DNA from: Prolixibacteraceae bacterium
GTDB taxonomy: Bacteria > Bacteroidota > Bacteroidia > Bacteroidales > Prolixibacteraceae
NCBI GenBank assembly: GCA_018399395.1
Contig: JAGYOI010000113.1
Span: 1 to 5,416, forward strand
Direction: 5' to 3'
DNA length: 5,416 nt
Shown: piece by piece, positions 1-5,416 of the stretch
Numbering within the stretch: the stretch's first letter is position 1
Layout: each line of letters opens with the position of its first letter
Notes under the pieces: generated by a model
Seen by the model: only the letters and a program-made list of their open reading frames with translations
Databases searched by the model: none
What the model was told of the DNA's origin: nothing
Made by a program: the position numbers and the translations under genes

Positions 1-1
1 A

Positions 2-49
2 GGTGTTTACAACACAGAAGTAGAGTTCATCGCAACTGAAGTATTGTAA
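2..49 (+). CDS. C-terminal end of an unidentified protein, possibly a secreted beta-rich subunit (5' end outside window)
   Basis: Only the last 15 codons are present, reading GVYNTEVEFIATEVL and ending in TAA. Of the three forward frames, this one stays open longest before a terminator hairpin that starts 42 bp after its stop codon, so it is the most credible reading. The alternation of small or polar with hydrophobic residues (VYNTEVEFIAT) suits a final beta strand. It is the kind of ending seen in small exported beta-sandwich proteins such as pilin-like, DUF4402 or WxL-type subunits. Since it lies upstream of an usher-like and a chaperone gene on the same strand, a structural subunit is an attractive guess. 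Fifteen residues cannot establish a family, and the terminator means it need not belong to the downstream operon. Confidence 0.5.
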   Translation, partial: GVYNTEVEFIATEVL

Positions 50-90
50 AATATTTTAAAGTTGAAATACAATATAATTTAAGTTAATGT

Positions 91-120
91 AAAAGTCGAT
101 AGATATTCTGTCGGCTTTTT
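91..120 (+). terminator. Rho-independent terminator after the upstream gene
   Basis: Bases 91-102 (AAAAGTCGATAG) pair with 108-119 (CTGTCGGCTTTT) to give a 12-bp stem with two G-U wobbles, at 96/114 and 100/110, and a five-base loop ATATT. The 3' arm runs into a T tract (116-120) followed by more A/T. It lies 42 bp downstream of the stop codon at 47-49 and well upstream of the next start at 374, where a terminator for the upstream gene is expected. The A run on the 5' arm mirrors the T run, so it could work in both directions, but no minus-strand gene ends here. Confidence 0.8.
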
Positions 121-147
121 ATATTTAACCCTAAATATTAAAGATTT

Positions 148-167
148 GTGCTCTTCATTTTTGAAGG
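148..167 (+). repeat. Leader direct repeat, copy 1 (short dyad)
   Basis: GTGCTCTTCATTTTTGAAGG matches 15 of 20 bases of the stretch at 238-257. It contains the dyad CTTCA-TTTT-TGAAG (153-157 with 162-166). With the second copy exactly 90 bp downstream it could be an operator pair for the operon at 374. That function is inference, since a short AT-rich dyad can arise by chance. Confidence 0.35.
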
Positions 168-237
168 TAATGTAAAAAACGAAGCATATTGCCTGAAACA
201 ACAGTTATTTCTGCATTTCGTGACTGAACAACAAAAA

Positions 238-258
238 GTACTCTTCATTAACGAAGAG
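238..258 (+). repeat. Leader direct repeat, copy 2 (perfect 6-bp dyad)
   Basis: The perfect inverted repeat CTCTTC-ATTAAC-GAAGAG (241-246 with 253-258) sits in the second copy of the leader repeat. The shared core CTTC-N6-GAAG has the same internal spacing as copy 1. It lies 115 bp before the start codon at 374 and has no T tract, so it is not a terminator. It could be a protein-binding site or a weak RNA hairpin in the 5' leader. Confidence 0.35.
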
Positions 259-373
259 GATTATTTTGCATTTGTGTTGTTTGATGTTTATATGTTGCAG
301 GTAGACAGGAGATTGCAAAATATGGCATGTTAATTGAATTTCCATTTACAAATCACATCATATCAAAACTGAC

Positions 374-3112
374 ATGTTACAATACATTAAAAAAAGCATT
401 TTATTACTCATCTTCACAACGGCTCTTGCCGGGGGTTCTGTTGCAGGAACATCAGTAAGATGGGTAAAGCCTCATCAAACAGTTGATGAAGGTGCTTTCT
501 TTTTTAATGTATTGCGTATTACCAATGAAAGCAATGAAAAAAGTACGTTTGATGTAAAAGTTAACATTCCGGAAGGAAGTAGAATGTTAACAACAATACC
601 GACTACTATTTCGCTTGATGCTGGTGCTTCAAAAAATATTCCGGTTCGTGTTTCTCCGTCTAAAAGACCTGTTTCACTTATCGAAAAAGTAACAGCTCTT
701 ATAGATGGTGATGTATTTGAATGTACTTACGAATCTGAGATTGTACATCAGATAAAAATTGCTTTTTCTGAAGGTACAGATATTTTTTATCCCGGACAGA
801 CAAACCAGAATGTGACTCTTTATGTTGAAAACAAAGGAAATGTAGTAGAAAATTTGAACGTTGAGATACAAACATCTACCGAAATAATATTGAAGAATGA
901 CACCCTACACAGTAGCACAATACTGCAGATCAAACCGGGAGAAATACAAAATATTTCGTTGCCGATTTCTATTCATAAACGATATTATAAAGAAAAATTT
1001 GACCGCGCTGTGATTTTTACACGTTTATTCAATAATAACCTTAGCATAAGCGAAGAGTATATTCTTAAAAAATATAACAGCACTTACGATAAAAATAACG
1101 ATGGGCAAAAATTACCATCTAACAAAGTACAATTGTCTTCGCGAACGAATATTAATTCATTTGACCCTGAAATTTCGATAAACGCCCAAGGTAAAGTTAG
1201 CAAAGGTAAAGGCAATATACATTACAATCTTTCTGCTCCATCGCTTAGTAACTTGATAAAAGGAAACTCAATCAATGAACAGCTTGATATTCGTTATCAA
1301 ACAGATTATCTAAATGTAGGAATTGGTCGTTCCGGTCAAGGACTTTCATCTTCTTTATTCAAAAATAACAGTTTATTTATTGATAAGCGATTTCAATTAA
1401 ATGATAACAACCAACTTCAGGTATTCGGAAACGGATCATACCTTGATCACAACTATGGAGTGATGGTAGGTTATCTGTTTAATGGGAAAAAAATTTCTAC
1501 AGAGAGTGGTATTGCCATTAATGAGAAAGATGTATTTGATAATTCAAGACTCAATATACAACAACAGGTTAACTATTACATAAACAATGGTATGTTAGTA
1601 TATAAAGGTGTTTATCAGTACGATAATAATAGAACATCAGGAATTTCAAACAGCTATAATCATATCATAAGCATGAAGAAATATTTGCTGGATAAACAAC
1701 TTGAATTTGATGCTAAAAACTATCTGAACTCAGTGTCTTCTCCTTCGTCAAATAAAATAACAACACGTATTTTGATGGCGGGGAATTATAAACAAAAAGA
1801 TGCGGCATGGAAAACAAGTATGAATATAAGTTCAGGATTTCAGCAATACACTGCAAGCTCAGGTGATATTTCGGCATACAGCAGTACCAGTATTCAAAAT
1901 AGTTTTCATTTATCACAAAGTAAAAAGTTTAGTTATAAAGCAGGAACACTTATTTCGTTAATGAGCAGGCAGTACAGAGAAGATGAAAAAGATAATGAAA
2001 ATGTATATAATGTATTTGCTGGGTTAAATTATTCTTCTGGTTATTTTCGTTTAAATTCAGTTGTACAATATGGTTTTAAAAATACAGGTGCTGCTGAATC
2101 TTTTGCTGATTTATATTATTTTAAGACCCAAATGAGATATGATTTTTCTGGATTGAATAGATTGTTTGTTGATCTTGATTTTGCCGATGGTGCCAATCAA
2201 AGCTATTCATTAAATTCAAACCAGAAAACAAATGTTGAGTTGGGCTGGGAAAAGGGATTTATAAATAGCAAAAGTGCTGTATCGTTCTCTGCAGGGTATA
2301 ATTCATATGAAAAATACCAACGAGATCAGTTAAGCTTATCTGCATCCTTTGATGTATGGTTACCCAAAAATATAAATCTTTCGATGAGTGGCTCATTAAA
2401 TGCCGAAACAAATTTAACAGAATACAATGGGCGGGTAGAAGGAAAAATTGCGAAGTATTTTAACATGAATGCTGAAAAAAACGAAGAAAGTGATGTTAAA
2501 GTTTTATTGTTTAAAGATACAAATGGTAATGAGTATTACAATGAAGATGAAGAAGTACTAGCTGGGGTAAAAGTTGTATTGTATCCTGAAAATTTAAATG
2601 GAGAGGAAAAAATGCGACCTGTAACTTTAGTATCTGGAATGAATGGTTTCGTTGTTTTTCAAAACATTCCTAACGGAAGTTATAGCATGCAAATTCTACC
2701 ATTAAAAGATCTGGGTGGTTATTACAACTTTAATCATACCAATAATCAAATAATTGTACTTGATGATACCGAAATACAAATTGGATTTGCACGAGCTGCT
2801 GCTATTCATGGTTCTATTGAATTAATGCGTACACAGTTTTCATCAATGGGTGGTGTTGATATTGCAAATATCCGAATTTCTGCTACTGCTGAAAACGGTC
2901 GTACCTATGCAGGGCTAACCGATCGAAATGGAAACTTTACAATCTATGTTCCAATGAATAACAGCTATGCTGTATCTATGAATAACATTTTTGGTTCAAA
3001 ATTTAAAATAAAAAACAACAATGTTATGGTCAATTTTATTGACAAAGCAAAAGTAAATGTCGAATTTGAAGTTTCAGAGAATAAAAGGAAAATTAATTTC
3101 TCGAGACAATAA
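374..3112 (+). CDS. Usher-like outer-membrane protein with Ig-like N-terminus, beta-barrel-like middle and SdrD-B-like C-terminus
   Basis: The 912-residue product begins with a Sec signal peptide (about residues 1-25, KK then a hydrophobic run LLLIFTTALAGG). Residues 27-125 and 126-230 look like two Ig/NEW3-type beta sandwiches (COG1470 style), with phrases such as VLRITNESNEKSTFDVKV and VTLYVENKGNVVENLNVEI. Residues about 255-695 are rich in Asn, Ser, Tyr and Gly with alternating hydrophobics (LDIRYQTDYLNVGIGRSG, FRLNSVVQYGF), as in outer-membrane barrel strands. Residues 706-805 carry an SdrD-B-like motif, VLLFKDTNGNEYYNEDEEVLAGVKV, shown here as VLLFKDTNGNEYYNEDEE. Residues 808-905 form another small beta domain with TDRNGNFTIYVP. 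Barrel size and C-terminal beta domains recall chaperone-usher ushers, and a PapD-like chaperone gene follows after 31 bp. No FimD-type N-terminal domain or plug was recognised, so usher function is inferred. The start is set by the signal peptide. Confidence 0.72.
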   Translation: MLQYIKKSILLLIFTTALAGGSVAGTSVRWVKPHQTVDEGAFFFNVLRITNESNEKSTFDVKVNIPEGSRMLTTIPTTISLDAGASKNIPVRVSPSKRPVSLIEKVTALIDGDVFECTYESEIVHQIKIAFSEGTDIFYPGQTNQNVTLYVENKGNVVENLNVEIQTSTEIILKNDTLHSSTILQIKPGEIQNISLPISIHKRYYKEKFDRAVIFTRLFNNNLSISEEYILKKYNSTYDKNNDGQKLPSNKVQLSSRTNINSFDPEISINAQGKVSKGKGNIHYNLSAPSLSNLIKGNSINEQLDIRYQTDYLNVGIGRSGQGLSSSLFKNNSLFIDKRFQLNDNNQLQVFGNGSYLDHNYGVMVGYLFNGKKISTESGIAINEKDVFDNSRLNIQQQVNYYINNGMLVYKGVYQYDNNRTSGISNSYNHIISMKKYLLDKQLEFDAKNYLNSVSSPSSNKITTRILMAGNYKQKDAAWKTSMNISSGFQQYTASSGDISAYSSTSIQNSFHLSQSKKFSYKAGTLISLMSRQYREDEKDNENVYNVFAGLNYSSGYFRLNSVVQYGFKNTGAAESFADLYYFKTQMRYDFSGLNRLFVDLDFADGANQSYSLNSNQKTNVELGWEKGFINSKSAVSFSAGYNSYEKYQRDQLSLSASFDVWLPKNINLSMSGSLNAETNLTEYNGRVEGKIAKYFNMNAEKNEESDVKVLLFKDTNGNEYYNEDEEVLAGVKVVLYPENLNGEEKMRPVTLVSGMNGFVVFQNIPNGSYSMQILPLKDLGGYYNFNHTNNQIIVLDDTEIQIGFARAAAIHGSIELMRTQFSSMGGVDIANIRISATAENGRTYAGLTDRNGNFTIYVPMNNSYAVSMNNIFGSKFKIKNNNVMVNFIDKAKVNVEFEVSENKRKINFSRQ

Positions 3113-3143
3113 GATAGTTAATCGAATTATAAAATTTAAACAA

Positions 3144-3938
3144 ATGAAGAAAACAGTTTTACTTATCGTGTTAATGAGCTTAATGCAGATGTTGTGGGCA
3201 CAAAAATTTGAGGTGGCTCCAACCCGCCTCGATTTCGAGATGGAGCCGGGGCAAAATGGACAAATGATGGTGAACATTGTAAATCATGCCGACACAAAGA
3301 AAAGTTATACCGTTACATTAAATGATTTTGTAGTTGATAGTGTTGGCAATATGGATTATTTAGATGCCGGCACAACACGTAAAACATTAAACGATTGGGT
3401 AACCGTAACGCCTAACTTTTTTGAGTTACAAGCCAACGAAAGTCGAAAAATTAGTGTAACCCTCCGTGTGCCGGGTGGTCCCGAAGGTAATGCTTCGCGC
3501 TGGGGGATGCTTTTTATTCAGGAAGTAGCAGAACAAAATACAATCATAGCAGCCGACAAGAATACGAAAGCTGGTGTTACTGTTAATCCGGCAATAGGTG
3601 TTTATGTGTTGCAGGCACCCGCTTCGTATCAAAATGAAGCAGCTGAAATTTCAAATTTTAGATTTATTGAAGACGATGTAAAACTGGGTGTTGATATTAA
3701 AAATACCGGCGATAAAATATTAAATGCTAAAGTATATCTCATTATTTCTAACCTTTTAACAGCTGAGGAAAAAACAATGGAACCGGTAAATTTTACCATT
3801 GTGCCAGGGGTCAAAAAAACAATTGAACTATTATTGCCAGGGGATATGGCCAAAGGAGAATATACCATTACAGGAGTGCTGGATTATTCGCCCAATAAAG
3901 ACTTAGAGGGTGTTATAATTGATTATAAAAGAGATTAA
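3144..3938 (+). CDS. PapD-like periplasmic pilus/fimbrial chaperone
   Basis: The 264-residue product should fold and deliver exported beta-sandwich subunits in the periplasm. A signal peptide covers residues 1-20 (MKKTVLLIVLMSLMQMLWAQ). Domain 1 (about 21-127) follows the PapD plan: FEVAPTRLDFEMEPGQ, with Arg28 where the family keeps its subunit-anchoring arginine, then MMVNIVNHA, then VTVTPNFFELQANESRKISVTLRVP, the equivalent of the TPP.F.L.P....LRI stretch. Domain 2 (about 145-264) is a second Ig-like sandwich (VKLGVDIKNTGDKILNAKVYLI). The length is slightly above the usual 220-250 residues. The in-frame ATG at 3057 would add 29 basic residues ahead of the signal peptide and overlap the usher-like gene, so ATG 3144 is preferred. 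It starts 31 bp after the usher-like gene and ends 21 bp before the MORN gene, suggesting one transcript. Related Fn3/DUF916-like adhesion proteins are the main alternative. Confidence 0.75.
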   Translation: MKKTVLLIVLMSLMQMLWAQKFEVAPTRLDFEMEPGQNGQMMVNIVNHADTKKSYTVTLNDFVVDSVGNMDYLDAGTTRKTLNDWVTVTPNFFELQANESRKISVTLRVPGGPEGNASRWGMLFIQEVAEQNTIIAADKNTKAGVTVNPAIGVYVLQAPASYQNEAAEISNFRFIEDDVKLGVDIKNTGDKILNAKVYLIISNLLTAEEKTMEPVNFTIVPGVKKTIELLLPGDMAKGEYTITGVLDYSPNKDLEGVIIDYKRD

Positions 3939-3959
3939 ACTACATATAAAATACTATTT

Positions 3960-5123
3960 ATGAAACCGTTATTCTTTTTAGTCTTATTCTTTTTAGTCTT
4001 GTCTGCGAACTCGCAGGTTATACAAGATACTGTTTTTTATGATGATTATATAACACCGAAATCCATCTCTGAGTTAAAAATTATAAACGGACAAACCGTA
4101 AAAAGTGGTTCATTTAAATATTTTTATCCGAGTGGAGCTGTTAATCAGATTGGTTCTTATAAAAACAACTTACCACACGGGACCTGGACACTTTACGACC
4201 AGCTTGGTAATATCAATGAAATTGTAAACTATAAAAATGGGCAAAAAGATGGTTCGTTTGCGGTGTATTATGCCAACGAAACGATAAAACAAGAGGGGGA
4301 GTGGTTGCTCGATTCGTTAAACGGAACCCTTACGAATTATTACCAGAATGGAAATATAATGGAGCAATCTACATACAAAAACGGTAAGTTTGATGGATTG
4401 AGCAAGGCCTTTTTTGAAAATGGGAATCTGAATTTTAAAATTGAATATTCAAATGGTGAGGTAGATGGCGTTTCAAATTACTATTATAAAAATGGGAATC
4501 CTAAAATTGAAAGTACTGTTAAAAACGGGATATTTGAAGGGGTCTATCGCTTGTACCACGAAAACGGAACCATTAAAAAGAAAATGATATATAAAAATGG
4601 TGAGTTGAATGGGTTTTATCGTACTTATTATAAAGATGGAACACTTGAAAAAGAGTTTAACTATAAGAACGGCGAAATCAAAGGAAAATATTTGACATAT
4701 CATAAAAATGGAACTGTAAAAGAAAGAAGTAGGTACCGGAATGGTGTAAAAGCCGGCAAATCTAAAATGTATTATCCCAATGGAGAATTATATATCGAAG
4801 GCCGCTATAAAAAAGGAAAATACAAAGGTGAATGGATGGTTTACTTTCCGAGTGGTGAAACTAAGCAGGTTGGAAAATATAAAAAGGGTAAAGCTTACGG
4901 TGAATGGAATTTTTATTATGAAAACGGAAAGGTATATAGAAAAGGTAAATACATTGATGATTTAGAGGATGGAACTTGGAAAATATTTTACCCTAATGGC
5001 CAATTAAAATTAAAACTAGTTTATAGAAGTGGGGAGATAGAAAAAATTATCCAGGCCTTTTCTGAAGAGGGGGATAGCATTGATATGGATGCAATTGACT
5101 TGGAATCGATAGAGAATAACTAA
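3960..5123 (+). CDS. Exported MORN_2 (YwqK-type) repeat protein
   Basis: The 387-residue protein has a Sec signal peptide (about 1-18, MKPLFFLVLFFLVLSANS) without a lipobox cysteine. A linker (19-48) follows, then thirteen consecutive 24-residue repeats (49-360) of the form xGxxxxYYxNGxxxxxxxYKNGxx, and an acidic tail (361-387, nine Asp/Glu against one Lys). Such MORN-variant repeats fold as stacked beta hairpins. Databases often label this family YwqK antitoxin after Bacillus subtilis. The signal peptide here argues against a cytoplasmic antitoxin and for a periplasmic or surface scaffold. Its place 21 bp behind the chaperone gene suggests it is co-transcribed and may be an accessory of the export system, but such proteins are common in Bacteroidota with no known role. 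Tyr, Asn, Gly and Lys dominate. The start is fixed by the signal peptide. Confidence 0.85.
   Translation: MKPLFFLVLFFLVLSANSQVIQDTVFYDDYITPKSISELKIINGQTVKSGSFKYFYPSGAVNQIGSYKNNLPHGTWTLYDQLGNINEIVNYKNGQKDGSFAVYYANETIKQEGEWLLDSLNGTLTNYYQNGNIMEQSTYKNGKFDGLSKAFFENGNLNFKIEYSNGEVDGVSNYYYKNGNPKIESTVKNGIFEGVYRLYHENGTIKKKMIYKNGELNGFYRTYYKDGTLEKEFNYKNGEIKGKYLTYHKNGTVKERSRYRNGVKAGKSKMYYPNGELYIEGRYKKGKYKGEWMVYFPSGETKQVGKYKKGKAYGEWNFYYENGKVYRKGKYIDDLEDGTWKIFYPNGQLKLKLVYRSGEIEKIIQAFSEEGDSIDMDAIDLESIENN
3969..3998 (+). repeat. Perfect 15-bp tandem duplication inside the signal-peptide coding sequence
   Basis: TTATTCTTTTTAGTC occurs twice head to tail (3969-3983 and 3984-3998), encoding LFFLV-LFFLV, the hydrophobic core of the MORN protein's signal peptide. 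The unit is five codons, so gain or loss of a copy keeps the frame and changes core length by five residues. Confidence 0.95.
4104..5039 (+). repeat. Thirteen in-register 72-bp coding repeats (24-residue MORN_2 units)
   Basis: Residues 49-360 divide into thirteen 24-residue units with no insertion or deletion, 936 bp in all. Conserved positions are Gly2, aromatic 7-8, Gly11 (in NG, SG or DG), aromatic 19 and Gly22. Unit 3 (starting DGSFAVYYANET) is the most divergent: it has NET in place of NGT and LLDSL in place of the usual xNGxx ending. Units are conserved in protein but divergent in DNA, so this is an old expansion rather than a fresh tandem array. Confidence 0.9.
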
Positions 5124-5131
5124 GCTTATTA

Positions 5132-5366
5132 CTATGCAAGTAATACTTCGGGAGGTATTTCCCATTTGTTCTATGCGAAATTTAATAGTATCTACAGGGT
5201 CGGGAGGTGCTATTGGATAATGTTTCATTTCGTATGATTCAACCAGTGTAACCAAAAGGTCTAGTTCATCACCTTCCGGTGTGTCTCTTTTAGCACCCCA
5301 TAATTCTTCAATCCTGTTTATTGCGAAATTATAGTCCTGTTCATTTTTTATTGGTCGAATATCCAT
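5132..5366 (-). pseudogene. higA: Broken HigA-type antitoxin gene with internal deletion of the HTH region
   Basis: Reading leftward from ATG at 5366-5364, residues 1-69 (MDIRPIKNEQDYNFAINRIE through HYPIAPPDPVDTIKFRIEQMG) match the N-terminal half of the HigA/COG5499 antitoxin family, including the TPEGDELDLL and PPDP stretches. Intact members continue from FRxEQMG into an HTH DNA-binding domain and end near IPxEVLL at about 110-125 residues. Here, right after MG (5160), the next frame reads EIPPEVLLA and stop (5161-5132), which is the expected family C-terminus. The roughly 35-45 residues between, holding the HTH, are gone, and the junction is out of frame. Translation in the original frame gives a 116-residue product with an unrelated tail ending at 5016, antisense to the MORN gene. 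An upstream Met at 5411 exists but adds non-family residues. A HigB-type toxin gene would be expected beyond the right edge. Confidence 0.82.
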
Positions 5367-5416
5367 AGTCAAATTGTTTTTACATTTATTTTTTAGTGCT
5401 GTCAGGTACAAACTTC
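5367..5416 (-). other. Region upstream of the higA remnant; may include the end of an unseen gene
   Basis: On the minus strand the 50 bp before the antitoxin start could hold the last codons of an upstream gene. One frame ends KFVPDSTKK-stop at 5386 and another ends EVCT-stop at 5402. In HigBA loci the toxin gene normally precedes the antitoxin with a short gap, so either could be a toxin C-terminus, but the sequence is too short to choose. No promoter or ribosome-binding tract is evident. Confidence 0.25.

Larger units (their letters stand above)
50..373. other. Gene-poor leader region between the upstream gene and the usher-like gene
   Basis: This 324-bp stretch holds the terminator at 91-120 and the two matching dyads at 148-167 and 238-258, and is otherwise AT-rich with no convincing gene. 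A GTG-initiated 61-codon frame at 148-333 resembles no known family, has no export signal, and begins inside the first dyad repeat, so it is treated as chance. The promoter for the downstream three-gene operon should lie between about 121 and 340. No clear Bacteroidota-type promoter (TTTG about 20 bases before TAnnTTTG) was found. The nearest partial matches are AAGATTTG at 141-148 and TGCATTTG at 267-274, each one base off the -7 consensus and lacking a good partner. No ribosome-binding purine tract precedes the ATG at 374, as is usual in Bacteroidota. Confidence 0.6.

Noticed and set aside
267..298. Bacteroidota-type promoter near TGCATTTG or TATGTTGC
   Set aside because: Each is an imperfect -7 match, and no TTTG lies 19-21 bases upstream in a convincing arrangement.
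148..333. 61-codon GTG-initiated frame in the leader region
   Set aside because: No family resemblance, no signal peptide, unusual start inside a dyad repeat, and placed where leader or promoter sequence is expected.
3057..3143. Upstream in-frame ATG extending the chaperone by 29 residues
   Set aside because: The extension is basic, overlaps the end of the usher-like gene and would bury the clear signal peptide that begins at 3144.
4473..4703. Minus-strand open frame inside the MORN gene
   Set aside because: It is the reverse shadow of the regular repeat coding sequence, with low-complexity Ile/Phe-rich translation.
3960..5123. Reading the MORN_2 protein as a YwqK antitoxin paired with the neighbouring HigA remnant
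   Set aside because: The protein has a signal peptide and sits in an exported-protein operon on the opposite strand. The shared word antitoxin is a database naming coincidence.
5127..5145. Possible intergenic terminator hairpin TATTACT-ATGCA-AGTAATA
   Set aside because: The 7-bp stem is nearly all A/T apart from one G-C pair, lacks a T tract on either strand, and overlaps the ancestral higA C-terminal codons.

Overview
The window is AT-rich. Gene spacing is short and no Shine-Dalgarno-like purine tract precedes any start. The encoded proteins are mostly exported, with Sec signal peptides and Asn/Ser/Tyr-rich beta-strand sequence. This suggests a member of the Bacteroidota, possibly a marine or anaerobic Bacteroidales/Marinilabiliales-type organism. 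That placement is inferred from composition and protein style, not from a marker gene.

Layout. Positions 2-49 hold the last 15 codons of a + strand gene, followed by a rho-independent terminator (91-120) and a gene-poor leader of about 320 bp containing two matching dyads (153-166 and 243-256). A + strand operon of three exported proteins follows. The first (374-3112) is a 912-residue outer-membrane, usher-like protein: signal peptide, two Ig-like domains, a long beta-barrel-like middle, an SdrD-B-like domain and a final transthyretin/carboxypeptidase-regulatory-like domain. The second (3144-3938) is a two-domain, PapD-like periplasmic chaperone. The third (3960-5123) is an exported protein made of thirteen gapless 24-residue MORN_2/YwqK-type repeats. 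Convergent to the operon, at the right edge, lies a minus-strand HigA-type antitoxin gene (5366 to 5132). It has lost its central DNA-binding part, and its original C-terminus survives out of frame.

How the genes may work together. A chaperone next to a large barrel protein with periplasmic Ig-like ends, downstream of what may be a small beta-rich secreted subunit, resembles a chaperone-usher export system. The barrel protein does not look like a canonical FimD/PapC usher in its N-terminal architecture. It may be a divergent, Bacteroidota-specific version that puts a surface fibre or layer on the cell, with the MORN-repeat protein as an accessory or surface component. This is inference: no complete subunit gene lies inside the window. 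The terminator between the upstream gene and the barrel gene would fit a high-subunit, low-usher expression ratio.
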